Of a stretch of DNA of 64,000 nucleotides, positions 1 to 8,509 are shown piece after piece. Both the position numbers and the translations under genes were made by a program. Numbering within the stretch: the stretch's first letter is position 1; each line of letters begins with the position of its first letter. The notes under the pieces are model-generated. The model was given only the letters and a program-made list of their open reading frames with translations. It had not been told where the DNA came from and made no database searches. The stretch is from positions 58,412 to 122,411 of the forward strand of contig CBFIIW010000007.1 of assembly GCA_965662775.1 (NCBI GenBank). The letters run 5' to 3'. The stretch comes from UBA7985 sp002690455 (GTDB lineage: Bacteria; Pseudomonadota; Alphaproteobacteria; UBA7985).

Positions 1-13
1 TGCTAATTCTCTG

Positions 14-562
14 TTGACCCCAATGGCCGGTCGCTTGGCGCCTTCCGCACGCGCAGATGCCGTCAATGCGCGACCCGACTCCAACGTACGCCCAGTCAGC
101 AGCGACGGTACGCTGGATCAGGATCCCGGGCCGAAGCGCGCCCTGCAGGCTCGGAAAATCAAGAACAACGTCGAACAGACTGAAACCCGCGCCGCGTCGC
201 CGGTCGGCCCTATCGGCCAGTCAAGACGAACGCCTATGGCATTGTCGACGCTGCTGGTGCTGTTGTGCCTGCTCGGGTTTATCGCTCTGGCCGTATGGTT
301 CACAATTTCAGTGCAACAGCGCACCAGCCAGCCAGTCACCGCCATTGGTGAAACTGAGCGTTATCGGGCCGAGGCCATTCTCGATGCCCTGTTTATCAGC
401 CCTGGCCCGGTTGATGGCGTAATTGACGACCGCACTGCTGCGGCCATCGGCATCTATGCCAGCGAATACAACTTTAGTGGCGAAGCCGTCCTGTCGACTG
501 AGTTGCTCCAGCATCTAGAGACAGAAGCAGAGGTCATGGGCATTCTCGACTTGATCAAGTAA
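14..562 (+). CDS. Single-pass membrane protein with a peptidoglycan-binding-like C-terminus
   Basis: Not firmly recognised. Residues 1-75 are polar and low in predicted structure. Residues about 76-97 (LSTLLVLLCLLGFIALAVW) form one membrane segment, followed by a short outer domain. Residues about 120-170 have the pattern L..G..DG..DD.TAAAI..Y and end in a leucine-rich helix, which resembles the small PG_binding_1 fold that binds peptidoglycan. If so, this is an inner-membrane protein with a periplasmic wall-binding domain (inference). The frame is open to the window edge: TTG at 14 and ATG at 23 are both possible starts, no Shine-Dalgarno is visible, and the gene may begin outside the window. 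It converges on ispE with a 3-bp gap. Confidence 0.55.
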   Translation: MTPMAGRLAPSARADAVNARPDSNVRPVSSDGTLDQDPGPKRALQARKIKNNVEQTETRAASPVGPIGQSRRTPMALSTLLVLLCLLGFIALAVWFTISVQQRTSQPVTAIGETERYRAEAILDALFISPGPVDGVIDDRTAAAIGIYASEYNFSGEAVLSTELLQHLETEAEVMGILDLIK

Positions 563-565
563 GCG

Positions 566-1441
566 CTACAGAATCTCAGCCGCCGCTGACCACCAGTCGG
601 GAAAACGCTGCTGAACCGAATTTAGGGCCGCATCACGCGGCCCTTTTTCATGGAACAAAGCGAAACAGGTGCTTCCCGAGCCAGTCATGCGCACCAGCCA
701 GGCGTCGTCCGTCTCAACGTGCACCGACAGCGCCGTGAGTGCCTCGCCAATCATTGGGTTGAGCGCACGCGCAGAAGCTTCCAGATCATTTCTGGTCTTG
801 CCCAGCCATTCAGGCGGCGGTGCGGCATAGTCCGAGCCAGTTGTTGTCGCTGACGGCGCGTTTAACTGCTGGAAACAAGCAGCGGTTGAAACCCCGCTGT
901 CTGGCTTCAGCAACAGGACCGGTGTCCCACTGAGGCCAGGAATAAGGCGACCGGGCACATCACCCGTACCACGCCAAATACGAGCCCGCCCGTCCATCGC
1001 CGGGGGTAGGTCGGCGCCGAGATCAGCGACTGCGGTGCGAAAGTCTGCGCGGTGGTCAGGTGATGGAAACAAGCTTTCGGCCCAGTGCACCACAGCCGCG
1101 GCATCGGCGCTACCACCACCCAGACCGGCCTGCAGCGGCAAGGACTTATCGACCCGGATTACTGGCGCAGGCAGGCGGGGTTCCACGACCCTGACACGCT
1201 GCAGCGCTTGCCAGATCAGGTTCTGCTGCTGCGGAATATCCGGATCAGGGAAGTGCAAAACCCCCTCGGCAGACCGGCTGCTGTCAGCCACCGGCGAGGA
1301 CGCCTCAAAGTGCAGATGATCTCCGATATCGAGAAAGACGAACAGGCTTTCGAGGTCATGATAACCATCCACCCGGCGGCCAAGTACGTGCAGAAATAGG
1401 TTCAGCTTTGCGGGGGCGAAGACGGTGACTGGGACGCTCAT
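566..1441 (-). CDS. ispE: 4-diphosphocytidyl-2-C-methyl-D-erythritol kinase
   Basis: This cytoplasmic GHMP-family kinase phosphorylates CDP-ME on the 2-hydroxyl, the fourth step of the MEP route to isoprenoid precursors. The N-terminus has the family signature PAKLNLFLHVLGRRVDGYH. The glycine/serine-rich ATP loop GLGGGSADAAA sits at residues 106-116. The length of 291 residues is normal for IspE. Its ATG overlaps the stop of the upstream TPR gene by 4 bp (ATGA), so the two are probably translated together. Alphaproteobacteria often place a TPR protein beside ispE. Confidence is high. Confidence 0.95.
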   Translation of the reverse strand: MSVPVTVFAPAKLNLFLHVLGRRVDGYHDLESLFVFLDIGDHLHFEASSPVADSSRSAEGVLHFPDPDIPQQQNLIWQALQRVRVVEPRLPAPVIRVDKSLPLQAGLGGGSADAAAVVHWAESLFPSPDHRADFRTAVADLGADLPPAMDGRARIWRGTGDVPGRLIPGLSGTPVLLLKPDSGVSTAACFQQLNAPSATTTGSDYAAPPPEWLGKTRNDLEASARALNPMIGEALTALSVHVETDDAWLVRMTGSGSTCFALFHEKGPRDAALNSVQQRFPDWWSAAAEIL

Positions 1442-3108
1442 TGCTCAGGGTCGCGGCTCAGCCCTTCGACCAGCTTGATCCGGATCGCTGCGACGTGATC
1501 ATCGGGGATGTCAGGCAGGCTCAGTGCACGGTTCCAGAAAAATTCTGCCTCTCGCTCCCGACCAACTTGCCAATAGGCATCACCAACATGTTCGGCGATT
1601 TCCCAGCTCCAAGGGTTTATCTGAAATGCCTGTTCGAGAAAGGGAACAGACTCGCTGTACTGCCGCAATTGGTAATGCGCCCAGCCGAGGCTATCGATGA
1701 TGGCTCCACTTTCAGGTGCCAGATCAACCGCGCGGGTCAGCATTTCGAAACCACGATCGAGGTTGATGCCGCGCTCTACCCACGAATAGGCGAGGTAGTT
1801 CATCACGTGCGGATTTTCGGGGTCAAGGCTCAGCGAGGATTGCAGTCGTTCTTCCATCTGCTCGAAGTTTTCAAGCTGGTAAGACACGATCCCGGCAATG
1901 AAAAGGGTTTGCGCCGCGACGGCGCTCATTTGGTCCACAGCACCCTGCCACTCGTTGAAAGCAAGATCGGCAGCGGCGTAGTCTTCGGCCCGGAAAAGCA
2001 AAATGCCACGCTGGCGCAACAGCGCGGGTGAGCGGCCCAGTAGCGCTTCGGCGGCGTCCAGCCTAGCCAGCGCATCATCATAGCGTTCCTGATCAGACAG
2101 CGCCTGAATCTGACCCAGCAGGGCAGCGAAGCGGAAGGCCGGAACTCGCTCTAGTGTGGCGTACGCCTCCTCTGCCGCTTTATAACGCTCCAGCGCCAGC
2201 AGAGACGAGGCAATCACTTCCGAATAGCCGGGGAAGAGCGGCGCGTCTGGCGTCAGTAGATATCCGATTTCCTGCGCGTAGCGGAATGCCAATTCGGGGC
2301 TGTCCTGGTCATCCAGTAGGCGCACAATGACAAAGAGCAGCTCGGCGTAGATATCCAGCGGAGTCGGCACCAGCGCATCGGGGAATAGGTCACCGCGCGC
2401 AATCCTGTCGATGCCTTCCTGTGCGGTCGACCGGGCACCGGTTTCCAGAAGTGCGGTGTAGACAAAGCTAGCGTTACTATTGTCGCCCGCGCGTTCAAGG
2501 GCATTGGCGGAAACCTCGGCCATACGCGGATATTGGAACGGATCGCGGCTGATAAAGGCGGCGAACGCATCGGCTGACATCTGCGCATCGCCATTGGCTG
2601 CGTATATGAGGCCACGGGCATAGTCGCCCAGCGGGCCAATACCCTTTTCATCGAAGCCAAGGCGCACGGCTTCGAGCGCGCCATCAATATCACCCGTGCC
2701 GGTCAAAACCGCTGTAGAAGCGACCGTGGCGATGAACTCGTCGAGCCGGGTCTGAATAATGGCTGGAAGCGCGCTCTGAGCTGTCACCCAATCGCTATCA
2801 CGGATCGCCGCGACACGAACGACCCAGCGGGCCAGCTCGTCTGCCGGATTGCGGCTGAGCACGTCTTGTGCATACGGCAGAGCGGCATCGTAATCGCCTT
2901 CGATGGTAAAGACCGATATCTGCTGACGGACCAGTGACTGCCGATCCGGGTCTTTGGCCAAGGCTGCCGAGAGATAGCGGCTTGCCGCCGCCGGATCACT
3001 GGCCCGGGTAGCACTCAGTGCAGCCAGAAAGTCGCCGGACTGCGCCCCGGCAGGGGCGGCAGACAGACCGGTCAGAACCACGGCCATCAGCGTGAACAGC
3101 GACTTCAT
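1438..3108 (-). CDS. Secreted tetratricopeptide-repeat protein
   Basis: A 556-residue protein starting with a clear Sec signal peptide (MKSLFTLMAVVLTGLSAAPAGAQ, cleavage predicted near residue 23). The mature part is almost all helical TPR-like repeats. The best units lie in the C-terminal third, for example around LSLDPENPHVMNYLAYSW and INPWSWEIAEHVGDAYW, with the usual W/L/G/Y..A..P spacing. TPR proteins are scaffolds, so the partner cannot be read from sequence. The periplasmic location and 4-bp overlap with ispE suggest an envelope role (inference). The next gene upstream, rplI, is about 200 bp away and ends before this gene starts. Confidence 0.8.
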   Translation of the reverse strand: MKSLFTLMAVVLTGLSAAPAGAQSGDFLAALSATRASDPAAASRYLSAALAKDPDRQSLVRQQISVFTIEGDYDAALPYAQDVLSRNPADELARWVVRVAAIRDSDWVTAQSALPAIIQTRLDEFIATVASTAVLTGTGDIDGALEAVRLGFDEKGIGPLGDYARGLIYAANGDAQMSADAFAAFISRDPFQYPRMAEVSANALERAGDNSNASFVYTALLETGARSTAQEGIDRIARGDLFPDALVPTPLDIYAELLFVIVRLLDDQDSPELAFRYAQEIGYLLTPDAPLFPGYSEVIASSLLALERYKAAEEAYATLERVPAFRFAALLGQIQALSDQERYDDALARLDAAEALLGRSPALLRQRGILLFRAEDYAAADLAFNEWQGAVDQMSAVAAQTLFIAGIVSYQLENFEQMEERLQSSLSLDPENPHVMNYLAYSWVERGINLDRGFEMLTRAVDLAPESGAIIDSLGWAHYQLRQYSESVPFLEQAFQINPWSWEIAEHVGDAYWQVGREREAEFFWNRALSLPDIPDDHVAAIRIKLVEGLSRDPEQ

Positions 3109-3250
3109 CTTATTTCACCTTCGTCACAAACATTGATTCAGACATAGAGGCCGGGTCCGGAACCGGCAAGGGCGCGTCATGGGGACGTGAAGCGACTGCT
3201 GAAAGGGCCGGTGACGCTCGACACTTCGCCGCAGAGAGCCTCAAACGAAG

Positions 3251-3276
3251 AAGGCCCGGCGCGATGGCCAGGCCTT
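3251..3276 (-). terminator. Hairpin after rplI
   Basis: The arms AAGGCC.GGC and GCC.GGCCTT pair as a GC-rich stem with a short loop, 31 bp past the rplI stop on the minus strand. The tract after the stem is only moderately T-rich, so it could be a weak intrinsic terminator or an mRNA-stabilising 3' hairpin for the rpsF-rpsR-rplI transcript. Confidence 0.5.
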
Positions 3277-3307
3277 GATACTGCATAACATCAGACTCAG
3301 AGCCGGA

Positions 3308-3940
3308 TCAGTTGTCCGAGGACTCCGCCACAGCTTCTTCTGCTGGTGGTTCAGACTCAGCCGACGCTTCGTCATTGTCTTCGTCAGACCGGGTAACGCG
3401 AACATCAGCGTCTTCGTTGTCAAAGGCACCGAATTCGAGATCCTGCCCGAAATCGTCTTCTTCTTCTTCAACGATCAAGCCGAGGGCTTCTTCCTCCGAC
3501 TTGGCGACGTTGATGTTGATCATCAGATCGACTTCGGGGTGAAGTTTCACCCGAATATTGTGTACGCCAAGGGTCTTGATAGCCCGGTCGAGCAGGACCT
3601 GACTTGAAGCAATGGTAAATCCAGCATCGGAAACGCCCGCTGCGATGTCGCGGGTGGTCACCGAACCGTAGAGCTGCCCGGTGTCGGACGCCTGCCGAAT
3701 CATTGGGATAGACAGGCCTTCCATCCGGCCGGCCATATCTTCCGCTTCCTCCCGGCGCTTGAGGTTTTCGGCCTCCAGCTGAGCACGGCGGGCTTCAAAC
3801 ACGGCCTTGTTGTCATCGGTTGCGCGCAGAGCAATGCCCTGTGGCAGAAGAAAGTTGCGGGCGTAACCGGGTTTAACGGTTACGACATCGCCCATCTGGC
3901 CGAGCTTTTCGACGCGCTGGAGAAGGATAACGTTCATCAT
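3308..3940 (-). CDS. rplI: 50S ribosomal protein L9 with an acidic C-terminal tail
   Basis: L9 bridges domain V of 23S rRNA at the base of the L1 stalk. The N-terminal L9 signature (VILLQRVEKLGQMGDVVTVK, then PGYARNFLLPQG.A) and the C-terminal domain around VTTRDIAAGVSDAGF are intact within the first 150 residues. The protein is 210 residues long, about 60 more than classical L9. The extra C-terminus is very acidic (runs of E and D, then EDNDEASAESEPPAEE). Such tails occur on L9 in other alphaproteobacteria. It is the third gene of rpsF-rpsR-rplI; the gap to rpsR is about 21 bp. Confidence 0.95.
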   Translation of the reverse strand: MMNVILLQRVEKLGQMGDVVTVKPGYARNFLLPQGIALRATDDNKAVFEARRAQLEAENLKRREEAEDMAGRMEGLSIPMIRQASDTGQLYGSVTTRDIAAGVSDAGFTIASSQVLLDRAIKTLGVHNIRVKLHPEVDLMININVAKSEEEALGLIVEEEEDDFGQDLEFGAFDNEDADVRVTRSDEDNDEASAESEPPAEEAVAESSDN

Positions 3941-3961
3941 GAGTTGCTTTCCTTTTCCGCC

Positions 3962-4189
3962 TTAGCCGATCACGTATGGCAAAAGTGCCATCGTACGGGA
4001 ACGCTTAATCGCGCGGGAGAGTTCACGCTGTTTCTTTGCAGAAACGGCAGTAATCCGGCTGGGGACGATCTTGCCACGCTCAGACAGGAAACGGCTGAGC
4101 AGCTTGGTGTCCTTGTAGTCGATCACTGGCGCGTTGGGACCAGAGAACGGGCAGGACTTCTTGCGTCGGGTAAAGGGACGACGAGCCAT
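3962..4189 (-). CDS. rpsR: 30S ribosomal protein S18
   Basis: A 75-residue basic protein with the S18 core: RRKKSCPF near the N-terminus, IDYKD..LLSRFLSERGKI in the middle, and the motif SRITAVSAKKQRELSRAIKR. S18 pairs with S6 on the platform of the small subunit, and its gene lies 23 bp downstream of rpsF as usual. Length and start match the family, so confidence is high. Confidence 0.97.
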   Translation of the reverse strand: MARRPFTRRKKSCPFSGPNAPVIDYKDTKLLSRFLSERGKIVPSRITAVSAKKQRELSRAIKRSRTMALLPYVIG

Positions 4190-4212
4190 AGTCTTTTTCC
4201 TCTTCCTCTGTT

Positions 4213-4629
4213 TTACGCGTCTTCGGAGCGACGTTCGCGGCGCTCGCCTCGATCGCCTCGATCGCCACGCTCGCCTCGATCGCCGCGGTCAGGACGATCA
4301 CCACGTGCCTTAGCGCGCATTTGGATAGACTGGCCTTCTGGCATCTCTTCCAGGCGCAGCGTCATCATCCGCAGAACGTCTTCGTTCAGAGACATTGTCC
4401 GCTCCACCTCAGCCTTGGCAGCGTTGTTACAGTCAATGTTCATCAGCACGTAGTGCGCCTTGCGGTTTTTCTTGACCCTGTAGGCAAGGGACTTCAGGCC
4501 CCAGTACTCCGTAGAGTGAATGGATCCGCCGCTTTCAGTGACGATATTGGTAATTTGCTCGGTGATTGCCTCGACCTGGGTCGTGGAAACATCCGGCCGC
4601 GCCATGTAGACGCACTCGTAAAAAGCCAT
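4213..4629 (-). CDS. rpsF: 30S ribosomal protein S6 with an RGD/RGE-repeat tail
   Basis: S6 binds 16S rRNA together with S18. Residues 1-95 are a normal S6 domain (MAFYECVYMARPDVS, then W.LK.LAYRVKKNRKAHYVLMNID). From about residue 108 the chain becomes a charged repeat built from DRGDRGERGDRG units and ends at residue 138. S6 tails in other bacteria can be acidic (E. coli adds glutamates with RimK). This one alternates acid and arginine, and its DNA is a short near-perfect tandem repeat around 4222-4290. First gene of the rpsF-rpsR-rplI operon; divergent from fabD across about 260 bp. Confidence 0.95.
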   Translation of the reverse strand: MAFYECVYMARPDVSTTQVEAITEQITNIVTESGGSIHSTEYWGLKSLAYRVKKNRKAHYVLMNIDCNNAAKAEVERTMSLNEDVLRMMTLRLEEMPEGQSIQMRAKARGDRPDRGDRGERGDRGDRGERRERRSEDA

Positions 4630-4889
4630 CCAATAAGACTCCCTCTGGATGATTTAGCCGCTCACTTTGGAGCAGCCATCAGCCAGCCCTTTTTCAGTGC
4701 TCAGGGACTGGCAAGGAGACGTTGAGCAGCCAGCGGTTTAGACGGTGCAGAAGCAGAAGACAACAGCACAGGCGCATGGCACCCGTGAAGCCCGCCTGCC
4801 GGGCCTGAAAAGGTTGTCAGCCGCGCTTGGGCGGCGCATAAATCCGCGCACATAGTGACTCCAGTACGACCAGCAAGGATCAGGATGAT
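4630..4889. promoter_or_regulatory. Divergent intergenic region rpsF / fabD
   Basis: This 260-bp gene-free spacer must hold the promoters for the rpsF operon (minus) and fabD (plus), since both transcripts start here. I could not pick a convincing -35/-10 pair. A GC-rich partial dyad (GCCGC...GCGGC) lies near 4818-4836. No conserved RNA leader was recognised. Confidence 0.35.
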
Positions 4890-5834
4890 ATGCGGGCTTT
4901 CGTTTTTCCCGGACAAGGCAGCCAGAAGATCGGCATGGGGCAAGACCTCGCCGAGACTTTCCCTGCGGCGCGCGCGGTATTCGATGAGGTTGATGAAGCG
5001 CTAGGCGAAAATCTGTCTTCGTTGATTTTCGAAGGTAGTGACGATGACCTGCGCCTGACCGAGAACACGCAACCTGCGCTGATGGCCGTCTCGCTCGCTG
5101 TGGTCCGGACGTTGGAGGCTGAATATGGCATCCGGCTTGTAGATCACGGCAGCTTCGTCGCTGGGCACTCACTAGGCGAATACGCCGCACTGGCAGCGGT
5201 CGGCGCCCTGCCCGTCGCCGATACGGCGCGGCTGCTCCGCCTGCGTGGTCGGGCCATGCAGTCCGCCGTGCCAATAGGAGAAGGGGCGATGGCCGCCGTG
5301 CTGGGACTGAGCCTGGAGCAGGTTGAAATCGTCCTAAGCGATGTCGACCCGGCCCTGGGTGCCTGCGAGATCGCCAATGACAATGCCGAGGGACAGGTCG
5401 TAATCTCCGGCGCCACTGCCGCGATTTCGGGGGCGAGCGAAGCCATGAAAGCCGCCGGAGCCAAACGTGCCCTGCCATTGCCGGTTTCCGCACCCTTCCA
5501 CTGTTCGATGATGCAGCCGGCCGCTGATGCCATGGCCGAGGCTTTGGCTGAACAGACCTTCGCTGCGCCCGCGTTGCCGGTCGTGGCCAATGTCCTCGCT
5601 GAAGCCAACAGCGACCCAGCCCAGATAAGCGACCTGCTAGTCACACAAGTTACGGGACGTGTTCGCTGGCGCGAGTCAGTCGCATGGATGGCAGAGCAGG
5701 GTGTAACCGCGCTCGTCGAGCTGGGCGCGGGTGCCGTTCTCTCCGGGCTGACCAAGCGTATTGCACCGAGCATTAGTGCTCAGTCCGTGGGTACGGCCGA
5801 CAGCCTGCGCGAATTTGCGGACAGCCTCGGCTGA
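4890..5834 (+). CDS. fabD: Malonyl-CoA:ACP transacylase
   Basis: FabD moves malonyl from CoA to ACP and so supplies the extender unit for fatty acid synthesis in the cytoplasm. The FPGQGSQ motif is at residues 6-12. The nucleophile Ser94 is in GHSLGEY (92-98), and the catalytic His204 is in PVSAPFHCSMM. At 314 residues it has the family's usual length. It opens the run fabD-fabG-acpP-fabF, all on the plus strand and in the classical order, with 47 bp to fabG. Confidence 0.97.
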   Translation: MRAFVFPGQGSQKIGMGQDLAETFPAARAVFDEVDEALGENLSSLIFEGSDDDLRLTENTQPALMAVSLAVVRTLEAEYGIRLVDHGSFVAGHSLGEYAALAAVGALPVADTARLLRLRGRAMQSAVPIGEGAMAAVLGLSLEQVEIVLSDVDPALGACEIANDNAEGQVVISGATAAISGASEAMKAAGAKRALPLPVSAPFHCSMMQPAADAMAEALAEQTFAAPALPVVANVLAEANSDPAQISDLLVTQVTGRVRWRESVAWMAEQGVTALVELGAGAVLSGLTKRIAPSISAQSVGTADSLREFADSLG

Positions 5835-5881
5835 CCGGATGCGCAGGTGAAAAACACCAGATCTCAAAGGAGCCTGAACCC

Positions 5882-6625
5882 ATGTTTGACCTGACAGGAA
5901 AAGTTGCCCTCGTCACCGGTGCCTCTGGCGGTATCGGCCGAGCCACCGCTATTGCCCTGGCTGAGCAGGGAGCGACCCTGATCCTCACCGGGCGTCGGGA
6001 AGACGCGCTGGAGGAAACAGCCGCAGCCTGTGGCTCAGCAGCCACCTGCCACATCTTCACGGCCAACTTGGGCGACGCCGATAGCGAAGCCGCCATGCTC
6101 GCGGCCGCTGAAGAGGCGGCTGGTCAGATTGACATTCTGGTCAACAACGCTGGTCTGACCCGTGACGGGCTCGCGATGCGGATGAAAGACGACGATTTCG
6201 GCGCCGTTCTCGATGTGAACCTGATGGCTACCTTCCGGCTCTGTCGTGGCGCGATGAAGGGCATGATGAAGCGCCGCTGGGGTCGACTCATCAACGTCGT
6301 CTCGGTCGTCGGCTTCATGGGCAATGCAGGACAGGCAAACTACGCCGCGTCTAAGGCCGGTATCGTCGGCATGACCAAATCGATCGCGAAGGAACTGGGC
6401 TCACGCGGGATTACCGCGAACTGCGTGGCTCCAGGCTATGTCGAGACTGCCATGACGGCTGACCTGCCGGAAAAGGTGGTGTCGGAGCAAATTAGCATGG
6501 TGCCCGCCGGACGCATGGGCAGACCTGAGGAAATTGCCGCTGCTGTCGCCTTTCTTGCCAGCGAAGAAGCCGGGTACATGAGCGGGGCCACCTTGCACGT
6601 CAATGGCGGCATGGCCATGCTTTAG
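5882..6625 (+). CDS. fabG: 3-oxoacyl-ACP reductase
   Basis: FabG is the NADPH-dependent reductase that turns beta-ketoacyl-ACP into 3-hydroxyacyl-ACP. The classical SDR signature is complete: cofactor loop TGASGGIG (12-19), NNAG (88-91), catalytic Ser141, Tyr154 and Lys158 (YAASK), and the C-terminal MSGATLHVNGGMAM. Length is 247 residues. A good Shine-Dalgarno (AAAGGAG, about 5867-5873) precedes the ATG. It sits between fabD and acpP, which separates it from the unrelated SDR at 9.6-10.4 kb. Confidence 0.96.
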   Translation: MFDLTGKVALVTGASGGIGRATAIALAEQGATLILTGRREDALEETAAACGSAATCHIFTANLGDADSEAAMLAAAEEAAGQIDILVNNAGLTRDGLAMRMKDDDFGAVLDVNLMATFRLCRGAMKGMMKRRWGRLINVVSVVGFMGNAGQANYAASKAGIVGMTKSIAKELGSRGITANCVAPGYVETAMTADLPEKVVSEQISMVPAGRMGRPEEIAAAVAFLASEEAGYMSGATLHVNGGMAML

Positions 6626-6680
6626 ATGAGATATCGGATGGTAGCAGGGTTCGAGCCCAACGCAGTCCTCTGCTGCAACC

Positions 6681-6706
6681 GATGACATAGCAGCTGCTAT
6701 GTCATC
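6681..6706. promoter_or_regulatory. 26-bp perfect palindrome between fabG and acpP
   Basis: The 13-mer GATGACATAGCAG is followed directly by its exact reverse complement, giving a perfect two-fold dyad with no spacer, 56 bp after the fabG stop and 136 bp before the acpP start. There is no T-run after it and no loop, so it is a poor intrinsic terminator. The shape better suits a binding site for a dimeric repressor or activator acting on acpP-fabF. No candidate regulator is encoded nearby. Confidence 0.5.
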
Positions 6707-6842
6707 TGAGGCATCAGCGATGACACCAGCTATCGCGCCAGCGGTCAGCAGACCCCTCGTTCTGGTGTTTCGAGGCGCTGAGTGCTTGTGTTATGGGACC
6801 GCATCATATTCAATTGATCGAACAACCTTAGGAAAGTAAGCC

Positions 6843-7079
6843 ATGAGTGACGTTGCTGATCGCGTAAAGAAAATCGTCGTCGAACGCCTGTCCGTCGAGG
6901 AAGACAAAGTTGTTGAAGCAGCGAGCTTCGTGGATGATCTGGGTGCTGACAGCCTGGACACCGTAGAGCTGGTGATGGCCTTCGAGGAAGAATTTAACCT
7001 CGAAATTCCAGACGATGCAGCGGAAAAGATCGGTACGGTCGGCGATGCAATCAAGCACATCTCCGAAGCGGTGTCCTAG
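6843..7079 (+). CDS. acpP: Acyl carrier protein
   Basis: A 78-residue acidic protein that carries the growing acyl chain on a 4'-phosphopantetheine arm. The attachment Ser37 lies in the invariant motif GADSLDTVEL. Helix II (SLDTVELVMAFEEEF), which docks to the synthase enzymes, is intact. A clear Shine-Dalgarno (AGGAAAG) precedes the ATG. The 217-bp gap after fabG, with a palindrome inside, suggests acpP has its own promoter as well as read-through from fabD-fabG (inference). Confidence 0.97.
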   Translation: MSDVADRVKKIVVERLSVEEDKVVEAASFVDDLGADSLDTVELVMAFEEEFNLEIPDDAAEKIGTVGDAIKHISEAVS

Positions 7080-7157
7080 AGTCCAAACTTTGATTTGAAC
7101 GGCTGGGGATGGTGGTGCAACCGCAAGCGCCCCAAGCGGATTAGATGAGGGTTGAGC

Positions 7158-8444
7158 ATGACCGGTCTTCGCCGTGTTGTCATTACGGGCGCGGGTGTAG
7201 TGTCACCGCTGGGTGCAGGCGTGGAGAACGTCTGGCGTCGGCTGCTGAATTCAGAAAGCGGTATCGCCACCATCGAAGGCTTTGACGCGTCCCACCTGCC
7301 GTCCACCATCGGGGGTGAGGTTCCCCTGATCGGTGGTCCCAAGGCGAACGATCCCTTTGCCCTCGATCCCGAAACCGTAATGCCGGACAAGGAGCGACGC
7401 CGCGTCGATCCCATCACCATCTATGCGCTTGCTGCCGCAACCGAGGCGGTGGAGATGTCCGGCTGGATGCCCACCGACGAAGAGGCGCAGAACCGCACAG
7501 GGGTCATGATCGGTTCTGGAATTGGCGGTATCGAGAGCTTCACCCGCGCCGTGGAAACTGTGCTGACCAAAGGCGCACGAAGGCTGTCACCGTTCTCGAT
7601 TCCTGCAATTCTGGTCAACCTACCCTCCGGCCATATTTCGATGAAATACAGCTTCCGAGGGCCGAATCATGCCAATTCCACAGCGTGCACCACTGGGACT
7701 CACGCCATTGGCGACAGCGCACGAATGATCGCACTCGGTGATGCTGATGTAATGGTCGCAGGTGGCACCGAACACGGCATTATCGAGATCGGCGTGGCCG
7801 GCTTCTGCGCGGCTCGGGCGCTCTCCACCCGCTACAATGATGACCCTACTGCGGCTTCACGCCCTTGGGATAAAGGCCGCGACGGCTTTGTCATAGGGTC
7901 TGGCGCCGGCGTGGTGATCCTTGAAGAACTTGAGCACGCCAAGGCGCGCGGCGCGAATATCCTCGCCGAAGTGCGTGGCTATGGCATGTCGGGAGACGCG
8001 CACCACATCACCGCACCGCCAGAGGATGGCAACGGCGGCCGTCGGGCGATGGAAGCTGCGCTTCGGTCTGGCAGCATGAACCCTGAAGACATCGACTACG
8101 TAAACGCCCATGGCACGTCGACACCGCTGGGTGATCTCGCTGAATTTAAGGCAGTGCGTCAGCTGTTTGGTGAACACCGCAAATCCATGTCGATGTCGTC
8201 GACCAAGTCTGCCGTTGGCCATGCACTCGGCGCGGCTGGCGCGTTGGAGGCGATCTTCTGCCTGCTGGCGATCCGGGATCAGGTTGCGCCGCCAACGCTG
8301 AACCTGAACAGTCCGGAAGACACCGTGGATATGGATCTGGTGCCCAACCATTCCCGCGAGCGACAGATTCGAGCAACAGTGTCGAACAGCTTTGGCTTCG
8401 GTGGCACCAACGGTTCGTTGATTTTGTCGGCTTTCAACGGTTGA
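7158..8444 (+). CDS. fabF: 3-oxoacyl-ACP synthase II
   Basis: FabF condenses malonyl-ACP with acyl-ACP to lengthen fatty acids. The Cys-His-His triad is present: Cys177 in STACTTGTHA, His318 in NAHGTSTPLGD, and the third His in KSAVGHALGAAGA near 355. A TTG lies six bases upstream at 7152, but the ATG at 7158 is better placed after GAGG (7147-7150). That start gives 428 residues, normal for FabF. It follows acpP by 78 bp. The second ketosynthase, at 21.1-22.3 kb, is the FabB type. Confidence 0.96.
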   Translation: MTGLRRVVITGAGVVSPLGAGVENVWRRLLNSESGIATIEGFDASHLPSTIGGEVPLIGGPKANDPFALDPETVMPDKERRRVDPITIYALAAATEAVEMSGWMPTDEEAQNRTGVMIGSGIGGIESFTRAVETVLTKGARRLSPFSIPAILVNLPSGHISMKYSFRGPNHANSTACTTGTHAIGDSARMIALGDADVMVAGGTEHGIIEIGVAGFCAARALSTRYNDDPTAASRPWDKGRDGFVIGSGAGVVILEELEHAKARGANILAEVRGYGMSGDAHHITAPPEDGNGGRRAMEAALRSGSMNPEDIDYVNAHGTSTPLGDLAEFKAVRQLFGEHRKSMSMSSTKSAVGHALGAAGALEAIFCLLAIRDQVAPPTLNLNSPEDTVDMDLVPNHSRERQIRATVSNSFGFGGTNGSLILSAFNG

Positions 8445-8509
8445 GACTGTAGATTTTGGTCAACCATCCCGACTGCCTGCGCTAGAACTTCAGAAATGGA
8501 CGCTATCTG

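Noticed and set aside
3275..3607. 110-codon frame opposite rplI
   Set aside because: The acidic tail of rplI creates an F/V-rich reverse shadow; rplI itself is certain.
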